Below, in pieces: positions 1-11,919 of a stretch of 64,000 nucleotides of DNA. The position numbers and the translations under genes are program-made. Position 1 is the first letter of the stretch. The number at the start of each line of letters is the position of its first letter. The DNA is from Caenorhabditis remanei (lineage: Eukaryota; Nematoda; Chromadorea; Rhabditida; Rhabditidae): contig NC_071328.1 in the NCBI RefSeq assembly GCF_010183535.1, forward strand, positions 7,564,001 through 7,628,000, written 5' to 3'. The notes under the pieces were generated by a model, which was given only the letters and a program-made list of their open reading frames with translations, was not told where the DNA came from and did no database searches.

Positions 1-907
1 GGAGAGAGAAAGAAACCCTCTTCTCTATGTCCATTCCTCTCACCAGTGTGTTCTTTTTCGTCCCTATGGTTGGTGGCTGCAGTATGTTCTTCTTCTTTTT
101 TCTCCCACTCATTTTCGCTCACACTCCGTCGCCTTCTCTCGCTCACACTGAGAGAAACGAAACTAGCGCCCGCCCCGCTCCACTCACACAAACACATTCG
201 GGGCTCCCCCTTTCTCCGACACTGACTAGGGAGGGAAATGGTTTTTTTTTTGTATTTGTCCGAAACGGCCACTTTGATTTCTTACATTTCTAGAATCTAG
301 ATTCTGCGAGACGATGAGAACTCTTGGTTTCTACCAGTTCTCTCATGATATTATAGCTTTCAAAGTGTTGCTTTTTCTCAAAATAAAAAGCACAGTAGGA
401 CTGAATATTTGGTAGTTTTGAATAATTCTCAAGTTATGGAAGTTTTCATATTTCTGAATTTCTCAAATTGAGCACGAACGCGTATAATCACTTTTATCTT
501 CTATACAAATCTGAAATTCAAGAATTTGAGTGATCCTTGTAGTTTTTAGATTCATACCCCTTCAGAATCTTTTTTCTTATTTACTGCCATTCTTGTTCAG
601 CTAAATAGAAATTCTTATACACTTTAGTGTCTCTTGAAATTTGAACTTTTGCGGGAATAAAATCTTTCATCAGTACAAGTTCAATATGTGTTTCCTAATG
701 AGAATTCTCTCAAAATCCGCATATTTCGAAATAAGTCTTGTCCGATATTTGCGCCGAAATCCTACTTAGGTTGCCTCTTCTTTTTCAAAACTCTCTTATT
801 TTATTTTTAGATTAACTTTTTCTCCGTCTTTTTCTCCTTACTGGTTTCAATCTATTTTCTCCATAGTCCATCAACTTCGTCATCTTCATCTCATTCGTTT
901 TCAGAGA
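1..907. other. Upstream region of maph-1.1, no gene seen
   Basis: The left edge is rich in pyrimidine runs and short A/T tracts. I see no open frame with splice sites or family resemblance. An acceptor-like sequence (cgttttcag) ends at about 904, three bases before the maph-1.1 start codon, so this is best read as the promoter and 5' leader of that gene, or an upstream intron. Confidence 0.6.
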
Positions 908-3900
908 ATGCCGGAGGAATACATCATGTCCTCGAAGGCGTCCGTCTACGTATTGGGTGGTGAAAACACGGCGGCACTTTTCGATTTGGACGGTGTATAT
1001 GTTCTTGACGGAGGACTTTCCGAGAAATCACCAGGATTCATTACCTGTGTTCGTGAGGTTACAGCAGTCATTCTGTCGGCGCCAACACTTGGAAATCTTG
1101 GAACAACGGCTGCTTTGTTGGAGAAGGTAATTGATACATTGAGATTTTGTATGTTTTATCTAAGCCCACTTGAAAAATAATACATACACCAGAAAATATG
1201 TTCCTCCTCAATAAACTTATAAATTTCAGGACAAGACTCTCCCAATTCTCACCAACACAAAGCCGCTCAAAAGTGCCAAGCCGGGAAGCAGTGCAGAAGT
1301 TGTGAAGGCAATTCAAGAGGCTAATTCAAAGTTAATCTCCAACACAACACCTACTTTCGATCCAAAATACCCCGCCCATATTCTGTATCAATCATTATCG
1401 AAAGGGATTCTCTCGTTATACATTTTGGCTGGAGATGCCAAAGATGCGGAAGCAATCACGAAGGCATTGGCATCTGGAAATGAGACAGAAGTGGAGAAAG
1501 CTGCTTCAGAACATGGAACTATTGGAGTGATGTTGTGGAGACCAGCCGAAGGAGATAAGCCGGTTGTAAGAGTCCTCATTTCTGGTGAGTATGAACATTA
1601 AACACAAAAAGTATAACAATGTCATACAAATAATTGTTTCATTCTTTAATTCTTCAGGAACCGCATCACTCGCCCGGATTCAACAATCCCTTGAAAAAGC
1701 TGCAAAGGCTCTTCCATTCTTGAATGCCGCAACTGTCAAATCTAAAGACGCGTTGGCTTCAATCCCACCTCCATCGATTCCAAGAGCTCTTGCCCCATCA
1801 AAACCTGCTGCAGGAGCCAAGCCAGCAGCCACTAAATCAGCCACCACAAGACCGACAACATCAGGTCCTTCTGCTGCTGCGCGACCAGCTTCTTCTGCTC
1901 CTAGAGCATTGACTTCTCGTGCTCCAGCTCCGATCTCTGGTGCTGCCCGTCCGGTTTCAGCTAAACCTGCGGCTCCAGGAGCGAGTTCAAGAACAGGAGC
2001 TCCAGCCAAAGCTCCAGCTCCATCAAAACCAGCCGCCAGAGCAGCTCCATCTCACAAAACTCCAGCGGCCACAAAAGCCTCTGCTCCAGCTAAAGCTCCA
2101 GTAAAGCCCTCCGCACCAGGACGAGGAGCCCTAGAACCAGCAGCACAGAAAAAGACTGTTGGGAAAGTACAAGGAGCGGCACCATCAAAGAAGACAGAGA
2201 CTGCAGCTCCAGCTAAGGAGTCACCAGCTCCAGCTGCAACGATTCCAGCAGCTGCCATAACTGCTCGTGTTCCTGAACCATCAGAAGTAAGCTTTTAGCC
2301 AGTTTTTAAAGAACCAAACTCCGCTAACTTTCAGGGAACATCCGTTTTGAAACTTTAACGTATTCTAGAAGTTTTCATGTATTATGAGTTATTATAATCA
2401 ATTGAATATACAGTTTCAAAAATTATGTATAGTGAAAGTTGCAAAAAATTCAAAACGGGAGTTCTTTCCTGAAGTGTGCGGAGTTTGAACGTATATATGC
2501 ATTTCAAGCTTTTTTCTGATTAGTTCGTTAAGTGCTTTTATTACTTTATTTTGGCTTAGCAGTGGTGTGTTCCGATTTCAGACAGCCGCAAACACAACTA
2601 TCGTTCTCGATGATTCTCTACTAGATGATGATCATCACTCTGGATTGAATCCAATGGATATTGTTGTGATTCCACCAACACCAGAGCCACCAAGAGATCC
2701 ACGTGATGATGACTTTGTTGAGGCCGAACCAAAGAAGGATGAGCCAAAAGAAGAGCCAAAGGATGAACCTGTTGCGGCAGTAGAGGTAATGATTAGACTG
2801 TTTCAGAAGATTCATGTGATTAAAAAGGTTGTGCTCACAAACACCAATATTTGTGAAAAATCACAGATTTCGCTGAAAATATTAGAATTTATATGTAGTC
2901 CTTGTCGCTTAGTGCCCGAAAATTGTCCTTTTTCACTAGAGAATCCTTATATGTTGTTGGGTCACGTGTTCGTATGGTGATGTATCACTTTTCAGCCACC
3001 CAAAGAAATCGATGATGTCGCTAATCTTGCTGACGTGGAAGATGAGATTCCCCAGCCAGTGGATTCTTTCAAGAAGCCTGAGCCAACGCCGTCGGTTCCC
3101 GAGCAACCGAAAGAAGCTGCAGAGATTCCAAAACCTGATGACGTTGAAGATAAGGTTCCAGAACCAATTGATGCTTTCAAGAAACCGGAGCCAACACCTG
3201 AAGACGTGCATCCAGGAGCATATCCGAAACTAGATGATGTTCTTGCTGATTTCGATCCACTGACACCATCTCATCCGGAGCCATCCGCTCCAGATGTTCC
3301 ATCTGATCACGTCATAATTGCTACTCCGGATCCAAATCTTCCGGATATTGCAGCAGCGATTCCATTCATTCCACCAACACCATTGGGACCAAATGATGGA
3401 CTCATTCAGTTGGAAGACGATTCGATTAATGTGGCACCTGGATTCGAGGTACAGCATGACTTCTGGTGTGAAAGTGTGACTTCTAGAGATTCCATCTACC
3501 ATCGTTCTATTTTTGAACTAAAATATTGGAATTCCTAGAAGTTGCACGTTCTAACCGATTTGTACTGAATAACTCGGAATACGTATGGATGTGTGCATGT
3601 GAACCCAAACACTTTCCTATCGCAACATATTTTTATTATCATCAAACTTTTTTTCTATTAATTCATATATTCCGATTCATAGAGCACTTTGGTTGACTGG
3701 AGTTGGAGGCGGCAGAGAGAAGATCTGAAATTTTTATAATTAATTTTTACAATCCTCGGTTTTTTATCTCGGCTTTCATAAATTTAGAAATTTCGCTGGT
3801 CGCTCTGCTGCCTACAAAATGCCTGCCTCAAAAATATTTTCGGTGTTTTCAGGAGCCTCTTATTCCACAAGCTCCACGTGAAGACGGAACCCTTGCTGAT

Positions 3901-4888
3901 TGCAGTGAGGAGCTGTCCAAATTGGTCGAAATTTCAATGGATACTGACAAGTCAACAGAAGCTGGAGCAGAGCTTGCTAAGGCCATTGGTGACGTCACTC
4001 AACTCTCGGCGGAACTTCAACAATTGGGTCTCGATGAGAAAACTGATGAATATGTTCGAAAATTGAGTAATCAAATGATTGAAGATGCCACATTGCCATT
4101 CACAAGTGCACTCGCAAGCAGCATTGTATCATCCAATGGATCTACCGATCAGGAACCGAATGGACACGTGTCATCACCACCAGCCAATGGAGTTCACAAG
4201 GAGATTCCCAAGCATGATTTGATGCAATCAAGATCCAGTGTGATTGAGAATGGAGCTCCAGTGGAATATGAGAAGACTGATCCAGCTCTTGATGATATTC
4301 TGAATGCATGTGCTCAGGAATCTGACAAGTTGGATGCGTCTCATCCAGCAGCTCCTGCCACCACCCACACTCCGGAGACTCTTCACATGCCAGCTGCTCC
4401 TGGTACTGCTATGGCTCCAAAACCTGTCAAGTTCACACGTCCGTACTATTTCGATTTGGTCACTGCTCCAAGAAACGAGAAATTGGAAACTACTGCAACT
4501 TCTGATGGTCTTCAAGAATTCATCTCAAAAATTAGATCCAGAAATGTGATTCTGGCATCTAAGGATATTTCTGGAGAACAACTTCAAGGAGTGCTTACTG
4601 GAAAACAAATGTGGTGTGAGAGTGGTGAGTTTTCCGATAATCCTTTTCTCGTATCTCGATGATACCACTTCCGACACTTTCTTCTAAATCTCTATGGTTT
4701 CAGGTCATCAATGCATCGTCATTCCGACTCATTCCTCACCAGTGTTGCTAGACTTCCGACAGAAAAACGAGGAACAATTCCACGCCGCTCACCTCACATT
4801 CACTGTTCCAGTTGAGAAACAACGGACTACTGTCAGTTCAGATATCGGATCCACTGAATACGAATTGGCGAAGATCTCATTGGAATGA
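908..4888 (+). CDS. maph-1.1: MAP1-family microtubule-associated protein (MAPH-1.1 ortholog)
   Basis: Seven exons join in one frame: 908-1126, 1230-1584, 1658-2286, 2582-2785, 2996-3448, 3853-4624 and 4704-4888, giving 938 residues. The N-terminal 220 or so residues (starting MPEEYIMSSKASVYVLGG) resemble the globular N-terminus of the MAP1 family. Exon 3 encodes a long Ala/Pro/Lys-rich low-complexity stretch. Exons 4 and 5 are acidic and repeat Pro-Glu-Pro motifs. The last 120 residues match the conserved C-terminal MAP1 light-chain region. MAP1 proteins bind and stabilise microtubules, notably in neurons and sensory cilia. The start codon follows an acceptor-like TTTTCAG by 3 bases, consistent with spliced-leader addition, although an upstream exon outside the window is possible. 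It is convergent with aex-5, 225 bp between stop codons. Identity with C. elegans maph-1.1 rests on memory of sequence and synteny. Confidence 0.85.
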
Positions 4889-5113
4889 GACGTCTAACTT
4901 TCTTTCTTTTTCTGTGTAAAATTTCTTATTTATTGCTCCGCACCCTAATTTTTCATATGTGAATATACATAGCAGCTATTTTTTATTATCTCTAACAGCA
5001 AGCTCCCGCCCCCCTTCTTCTCACCGACATAACTTATTTTATTATCATTTCCCAGTAATTTAGTCCCGCCCCCGTTTTCCCAAAAAGACTGTTTAACTAT
5101 AAATGAAGTCACC

Positions 5114-8100
5114 TCATGTTCCTGTTATCTTGAATTCTGTGAGTTTCACTCGGAAAGATTCTGGGTCTCTCAAATCTTCTTCACTTATGACTTTTAACTT
5201 CCAAACTCCTTTTGGTGATTCGCCAAAAAAGTGAACAGACACGAAGTCCCATTCCAACAAATCAGAAGATTCATCTTTTGAACGAAGTGGTAGAAGTTCG
5301 GATACTGTGCCATGTGGAGACTCGATGTGCATTCTGACTTGTCCTCGATGTGGATGAATAACTGAACCGGTGAGAATCACTCTCTCCGTTCTGGTGACGT
5401 CAATACAATCAGTGACATCAATGTCTCCTGACAACAATTTGGTTTTTCGGCATACTTTTTGTTCTCCAACATTCTGCCACGTCGCTGCTCTTTCCACAAG
5501 TTTTTGGGCATCTAGAAGTCCGAATCCTACGCTTGGATGGAATTTCAGACCGGCAGCATTTTCAGAAAATGTGATGTCACGAATTGCGGAGGGATTAGCG
5601 GTATGAACAATGAGGTGTTGGATGTCACGTTGAGAGAGAGTTGGACTGAAAATATCATTGGACATATGGATGCGTGCACACACAGACAGACTCACTTGGC
5701 TTCAAGAGCGAGGGCAATTACTCCAGAGGCGATTGCAGCAGATGCTGATGATCCAGATATCACGGAGCATTTGGATTCCAATCCAGTTGTTTGCTGAATT
5801 CAAAATAAGTTTTTCTTTTGGGCAATTTGATACTCACAATCATAGAATCTCCTCCTGAAACTGCTGCCAAAACAGATGAACATCCTTCGGCATAAGAGGC
5901 TGGAGCACCAGTGGAGTCAACAACTCCGAAGCTGATCTGAAATGAAAAACAGAACTATAGAAATACGAAAATACAGATAGATTCATTTTGATCGTAATGA
6001 GAACTCATTCCTTTTCCATCACTGAGAATTGAAACTTACCGTATACTCATTGCTGACATAGCCGTCCAACGCACAATTATCCCCGTTTATTCCTCCATTT
6101 CCACTCGCCCAAACAAATATATTTCCCAGTCCTTTCCTTCCATGAATTGCTCCGTTTCGAATGGCTTCTTGGGTAAATGTTGCTGGTTTTTCAGCAGTCA
6201 ATCCATCATCTTTTGGACCCCAACTAACGGAGTAAATGTCGATCTGAATATGAAAATGAGAAAAAATACTCAAAATAGAAACTCACCAAGTTCTTCTGAA
6301 ATGCCAACGCATCTCCTTCCAGAGCATCATTCAATGTGTCTTGTCCGAGAAGTCTGATTGCTCCGAGTGTTGCTCCGTGACCTACTCCAAGACCACATTG
6401 GTTCCCTTCCATTGCAACGAGACCAGCACATTGAGTGCCGTGTCTGTAAGTATGTCTGTATATCTGTTCATCCGGATATCCACTCACTGTGTATCCTTTG
6501 AAACAGCAGGGATTGGAAGACTTCCGAATTTCACGAAATCGAAAGAGACATCTGGTGAGAAGGCGGTTCGTAAGTCCACGTGAGCCACATCAACTCCATC
6601 GTCAACGACTGCTACAGTAACCCGGCTTGCATTGAATCCAGCTTCCCAAGCTTCTCGAATTCTCATCGATGGAAGGAGATTCCACTGAAAAAAATATATA
6701 TATATATATGTTTCCCCATTTATTTATTTATTTATTGAATACGATCGCAAGTATCGTGAAAGTAAGAAAAGAAAACTGAAATATCAAGAAAATATAAGCA
6801 TCAGTGAGGGTTAAACGAGATGTTAAATGTCAAGCATAGTGCAAAAAAAAGAGCTATCGTAGTGAGATCAGTTAGGTGAGATGGGCGGCCGGTCAGGCAA
6901 CGCGGCTAAGTGTGCAGTGAACAAAGAAGTTGCGCCTAGTTTTAGTTTTTCCTGCTTTCCAGTGGAATGTGTTGTTACTGCGTGTTTTAGTGAATGTGTT
7001 GGTCGTGAAGAAGTCTTCAGTGTTAATATCAATTTTGCCTAGTTGCATTTTGAGAATCATTTGGTAGTCTGCGGTTCTCCAGATGGACATCTGGAGATTT
7101 GTTCTCAAAGACAGACAGACAAAATTTCGAAAGTACTTGGACTTCTGACTTGATCTGTCTAACAAAACAAACCGTATATCACTTTAATTGCTCCACGTGT
7201 AGACACCTCACTTTCCTCTTCATCACTATAATTATCAATTGTCCCACCTCGTGAATTCTCAAATTACTCACTAAATGTCACTTTTAAAACCACAAAATAA
7301 CAAGAACATGCGCTTTTAATCTACGCCCACTTTGAAGCTGATTCTGAGACGAAGTATTCTCGGCTTTTATATTTTTTCGAGCCGTTTTATTGTAGAAAAA
7401 TGTTTCAATTTCATTCAACTATCGAGAGAATTGCTGTGATATTTGCACTCGTTGGCAACGTTTCTCTAATACTTTTAATCCTGAAAAAGTCAGTTTCAAA
7501 GTTGGGAAATTATAAATATCTCATGGTGTACATATCAGTTTTTGAACTCGCTTTCGCGGTTTTACATGGGCTAACTGTTCCGGTGAGTGTAGAAATATTT
7601 CTATTTATTTATGAAACATTTAGTTTTAAGGTCATTTTCACAACGGATTGCATGAATTTTCTAGTGACGAGAGTTGACAAGACCTGGTTTCCAAAGCCAA
7701 TTCTACAAGTTTTGAATGGTTAGTTTTCAAGAAAGCATTCCCCAACTCATTGTGATTTCAGTATTGTTCTGTGACATGTTCGGAATGTCAATGTCTCTTT
7801 TCGCGACTCATTTTATCTACAGATACATGGTTCTGAGCCGTAAGAAGTTTCTCAGAAAATACGACGGACGGACTATTTGTGTCATGATTCTATTTTCTAT
7901 TCTATTTGGAATAGTTTGGGGAGTTTTCGCATGGGATACAATGCAACCGTTTCCAGAAGCAGATAGGATGTTGAGGTAGCGTGGACAAACAGATACACAG
8001 ATAGACAAAAGAAAACAATTTCAGTGAGAAGTTTGCAACTCAGATGAACTTGACTCTCGATCAGATTGCTTATGTGGGAATTCTGTTCTATTATAAAGAC

Positions 8101-9128
8101 AAACTAGGAAATGAACAAGTGCATTGGCCGTCAGTTGTAGGCATTGGAATTCAAAGTTTCTTTATTGTAAGTTCAGAAAAACTCATCTGACAAACAATAC
8201 AACTCAATCATATCTAGGGAATTTCCTTCTTTCTCATCTTCTATTTCGGATTCAAATGTTACCAACAAACTCGTCGTCTAGTCTCCTCTCAATCCAATTC
8301 ATCGAATAACCTCCAATCTCAATTATTCTACGCTCTTGTGTTCCAAACTCTCATTCCAATATGCCTAATGCATGTACCTGCTTCAATAGTTTACGGAGTC
8401 GCCGCTTTGAACAAATCCAATGATTTCTTTGGACAATTCCTATCACTGTTCATTTGTTTGTACCCTGCTCTCGATCCTCTTCCCAACTTTTTTATCATCA
8501 AAAGTTATCGGAAAGCTGTCAGAGGTAGGCGAGAATTATCATCAAAAAACCAATTAGCCGTATCATTTCGAACTTTTAGATTTCTTCGAAAATATATATC
8601 GAAAGCTAATCTGTCGGCGAAAACCAATTCCAATCTCAACATCTGGATCTCATAACCAAGCATGGAAAGCATCGAATGTATCTAATATCTCAGTACACTT
8701 GTCTTAATTTTAGATGTGAATATAGTCAATCTTTTTCCACTCACCAAATGAATTGGAGTGCCTTTCATCGTTACAGGAGTTCTCTTGTATCTGCTGAATC
8801 TGTACAGTTTTGATATGAATGTCAGTTGATGGTTGAACAGCATATCCGATAGAATCTCGTCTTCAATACTCCTTTTTCTTCTTTGAAGACGTCTTCCGAT
8901 GTAGACGTCGTCATACGATTGAAGCTGAAACTCTCTTGGGTTACTTTTTTCTCAATAAAGCTCATTTCTTACTTTTCTCAAAGCTTCGAAGCCATAACGA
9001 CGGCCTATTATTCGAGCATCAAAGTCATCGAAACCAGTTATTCGAGCCAGGAAGAGACCGTCCTCATAATCATTACATAGAATAAAAGAGACAAAAAATA
9101 CCCCAAAAATAAGTGGAAAATATTTCAT
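5114..9128 (-). CDS. aex-5: Kex2/subtilisin-like proprotein convertase AEX-5
   Basis: Eight exons on the minus strand (9128-8973, 8924-8745, 6684-6488, 6443-6287, 6243-6040, 5936-5838, 5793-5696, 5645-5114) give 540 residues. A hydrophobic signal peptide opens the protein (MKYFPLIFGVFFVSFILC). The prodomain carries basic sites RRKRS and RYKR. The catalytic triad is visible: Asp140 in VVDDG, His179 in HGTQCAG and Ser347 in SGSSA, with the oxyanion Asn279 in ASGNGG. A P (Homo B) domain fills the C-terminus, and there is no membrane anchor. Kexin-type convertases cut propeptides at dibasic sites in the secretory pathway; C. elegans aex-5 acts in muscle and intestine to support the defecation motor program and neuromuscular signalling. 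Intron 2 (6685-8744) is about 2 kb and holds a chemoreceptor gene on the other strand. The intron between exons 3 and 4 is only 44 bp. Confidence 0.9.
6685..7399. other. aex-5 intron 2, part upstream of the nested receptor
   Basis: This part of the large intron begins with an AT dinucleotide run (6694-6709) and an ATTT run (about 6718-6735). The rest shows no convincing gene. It would include the promoter of the nested receptor gene that starts at 7400. Confidence 0.5.
6694..6735. repeat. AT and ATTT microsatellites
   Basis: A run of eight AT units is followed after a short spacer by about four ATTT units. Both lie just inside intron 2 of aex-5 and look like simple replication-slippage repeats. 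Confidence 0.85.
7400..8707 (+). CDS. Str-superfamily seven-transmembrane chemoreceptor, nested in aex-5
   Basis: Six exons (7400-7582, 7631-7718, 7762-7975, 8025-8166, 8218-8524, 8580-8707) give 353 residues. The protein has the hallmarks of nematode Str/Srj-type GPCRs: TM1 with GNVSLILLIL, a TM3 region ending HFIYRYMVLSR, and a TM7 PALDPLPNFFIIKSYRKAVR motif followed by a short tail. Such receptors detect chemicals on sensory neuron cilia. The first intron (48 bp, ending in TTTTAAG) is a multiple of three and has no stop, so retention would only add 16 residues; splicing gives the better match to family spacing between TM2 and TM3. The whole gene lies in intron 2 of aex-5 on the opposite strand. 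The exact family member cannot be named from sequence alone. Confidence 0.85.
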
Positions 9129-9750
9129 GTAGATATTCGGAAGTAACAGAATTGGGGGTTAAAAAACTGAAATGTTGAGAAATATTTATAGATAAGCAAC
9201 AACACGAGAAGACAGGCAGTGCAAGAAAAACGGTCGTTAAAAATTGAAAATTACTGATAAGAAAAAACAGTTTGGACTGTGACGTAAGGGCCGTGATACA
9301 CCTGGTGCGAACTTGATTAATTCTGTCGTTGAACACTTGATTGCAGCACTTTAATTGTCAATTCGAGTCAGTGTTCACTAGTCTTTTGATCTACTTTTCA
9401 TATACGGCTTGGTCTTCAGACTGACGGGAATGTATTTATTTGATTACCGAGAAGTAAGCGCTCCTGGAATAGTTTTCTTTGGAAAATAGTCACTTTGGGC
9501 CTGTCTCAGCTAATCATTGTTCTCTGAAAATCTCAAATAGATTCAGATGTCGTTGTTCTTATGAAGATGAAGATGATGGACAATGGTAGATTATGGAAAA
9601 AGAGAAGAGGAGGAGAGGGTCCGAATTTAGAATTGGGAAACGGGACGGAAAGCATTGATTTATAAAGAAAATGATGTCTCAATTTGGAATTTAGAGGAGG
9701 AATGAAAGGTTCGAATCTGGAAAATTTCTGGTTGGACGCATACTTGCGAC
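9129..9750. other. Upstream region of aex-5, before the satellite
   Basis: No gene seen. This stretch should hold the aex-5 promoter (minus strand). It contains one copy of a 26-bp sequence that recurs beyond the satellite. A purine-rich GA tract lies near 9597-9620. Confidence 0.5.
9540..9565. repeat. 26-bp direct repeat, left copy
   Basis: The sequence beginning GATTCAGATGTCGTTGTTCT is identical over 26 bp to 12731-12756. The flanks do not match. The two copies bracket the satellite array. Confidence 0.85.
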
Positions 9751-11850
9751 GGGCCGGGCCGACTTAACCTACTATTTAGGCCCAGACTATGTAGGCTTTT
9801 AGGCCCGCCCGGAGCCGAACTATTTGGGCTTTTAGGCCAGCCCGGACTTTTTAGGCCCGCCCGGAGCCGAACTATTTGGGCTTTTAGGCCAGCCCGAACG
9901 GCCGGCCCGAACTAAGCTTTTTGGCCGGCCCGAACATTTTAGGCTTTTTGGCCGGCCCGAACTAAGCTTTTTGGCCGGCCCGAACATTTTAGGCTTTTAG
10001 GCCGGCCCGAACTAAGCTTTTTGGCCGGCCCGAAGATTTTAGGCTTTTAGGCCGGATCATTTTAGGCTTTTAGGCCGGAACATTTTAGGCTTTTAGGCCG
10101 GAACATTTTAGGCTTTTAGGCCGGAACATTTTAGGCTTTTAGGCCGGAACATTTTAGGCTTTTAGGCCGGAACATTTTAGGCTTTTAGGCTTTTTGGCTT
10201 TTTGGCCGGACTTTTTAGGCTTTTAGGCTTTTTGGCTTTTTGGCCGGACTTTTTAGGCTTCTAGGCTTTTAGGCTTTTTGGCCGGACTTTTTAGGCTTCT
10301 AGGCTTTTTGGCTTTTAGGCTTTTAAGCCGGACTTTTTAGGCTTCTAGGCTTTTAGGCTTTTAGGCCGGACTTTTTAGGCTTCTAGGCTTTTAGGCTTTT
10401 AGGCCGGAACATTTTAGGCTTCTAGGCTTTTAGGCTTTTAGGCCGGAACATTTTAGGCTTCTAGGCTTTTAGGCTTTTAGGCCGGAACATTTTAGGCTTC
10501 TAGGCTTTTAGGCTTTTAGGCCGGAACATTTTAGGCTTCTAAGCTTTTAGGCTTTTAGGCCGGAACATTTTAGGCTTCTAGGCTTTTAGGCTTTTAGGCC
10601 GGAACATTTTAGGCTTCTAGGCTTTTAGGCTTTTAGGCCGGAACATTTTAGGCTTTTAGGCTTTTAGGCTTTTAGGCCGGAACATTTTAGGCTTTTAGGC
10701 TTTTAGGCTTTTAGGCCGGAACATTTTAGGCTTTTAGGCTTTTAGGCTTTTAGGCCGGAACATTTTAGGCTTTTAGGCCGGACTTTTTAGGCTTCTAGGC
10801 TTTTAGGCTTTTAGGCCGGAACATTTTAGGCTTTTAGGCCGGACTTTTTAGGCTTCTAGGCTTTTAGGCTTTTAGGCCGGACTTTTTAGGCTTCTAGGCT
10901 TTTAGGCTTTTAGGCCGGACTTTTTAGGCTTCTAGGCTTTTAGGCTTTTAGACCGGACTTTTTAGGCTTCTAGGCTTTTAGGCTTTTAGGCCGGACTTTT
11001 TAGGCTTTTAGGCCGGACTTTTTAGGCTTCTAGGCCGGACTTTTTAGGCTTTTTGGCCGGACTTTTTAGGCATTCAGGCCGGACTTTTTAGGCTTCTAGG
11101 CCGGACTTTTTAGGCTTTCAGGCCGGACTTTTTAGGCTTTCAGGCCGGACGTTTTAGGCTTTCAGGCCGGACTTTTTAGGCTTTCAGGCCGGACTTTTTA
11201 GGCTTTTAGGCTTTTTGGCTTTTTGGCCGGACTTTTTAGGCTTCTAGGCTTTTAGGCTTTTTGGCCGGACTTTTTAGGCTTCTAGGCTTTTTGGCTTTTT
11301 GGCCGGACTTTTTAGGCTTCTAGGCTTTTAGGCTTTTAGGCCGGACTTTTTAGGCTTCTAGGCTTTTTGGCTTTTTGGCCGGACTTTTTAGGCTTCTAGG
11401 CTTTTAGGCTTTTAGGCCGGAACATTTTAGGCTTCTAGGCTTTTAGGCTTTTAGGCCGGACTTTTTAGGCTTCTAGGCTTTTATTCTTTTTGGCCGGACT
11501 TTTTTGGCTTCTAGGCTTTTAGGCCGGCCCGGACTTTTTAGGCTTCTAGGCTTTTAGGCTTTTAGGCCGGACTTTTTAGGCTTCTAGGCTTTTTTCCGCT
11601 TTTAGGCCGGCCCGGACTTTTTAGGCTTCTAGGCTTTTAGGCTTTTAGGCCGGCCCGGACTTTTTAGGCTTCTAGGCTTTTAGGCTCTTAGGCCGGCCCG
11701 GACATTTTAGGCTTCTAGGCTTTTAGGCTCTTAGGCCGGCCCGGACTTTTTAGGCTTCTAGGCTTTTAGGCTCTTAGGCCGGCCCGGACTTTTTAGGCTT
11801 CTAGGCTTTTAGGCTCTTAGGCCGGCCCGGACTTTTTAGGCTTTTTTCCG
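9751..11850. repeat. Satellite array built of TTTTAGGC octamers (telomere-hexamer-rich)
   Basis: About 2.1 kb of tandem repeat. The left 300 bp uses GC-rich units with GGCCGGCCCGAAC. Most of the rest follows a simple rule: a linker GGAACA or GGACTT, then n octamers of TTTTAGGC or TTCTAGGC, then C, with n of 2 or 4 most common, giving 23-bp and 39-bp units. The nematode telomere hexamer TTAGGC therefore recurs on the plus strand at 8-bp spacing within each unit. The rightmost 350 bp returns to units with GGCCGGCCCGGAC. No perfect TTAGGCTTAGGC tract is present, so this is not simply captured telomere. Confidence 0.95.
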
Positions 11851-11919
11851 CTTTTCGCCGTTTTTTCCTGCAAATGAAAACTGTTTTTTCCGTTTTTCGC
11901 CGTTTTTTCCGGCAAATGA
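11842..11919. repeat. Two copies of a 36-bp T-rich repeat at the satellite edge
   Basis: Positions 11842-11877 and 11884-11919 are near-identical (two mismatches), each running from TTTTTTCCG through CGCCGTTTTTTCC to GCAAATGA. The spacing is 42 bp. They directly abut the end of the satellite. Confidence 0.85.

Noticed and set aside
27..293. 88-codon open frame at the left edge
   Set aside because: Phe/Pro/Ser/Thr-rich product typical of pyrimidine-rich noncoding DNA; no splice or family support.
6893..7165. 90-codon minus-strand open frame in the aex-5 intron
   Set aside because: No splice signals, no family resemblance, and it would sit inside an intron of a gene on the same strand.
9690..9730. 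tRNA-like B box (GGTTCGAATCT near 9709)
   Set aside because: No matching A box, acceptor stem or anticodon arm around it.
9751..11850. Genuine interstitial telomere
   Set aside because: TTAGGC is frequent but with 8-bp spacing; no perfect six-base tandem run is present.
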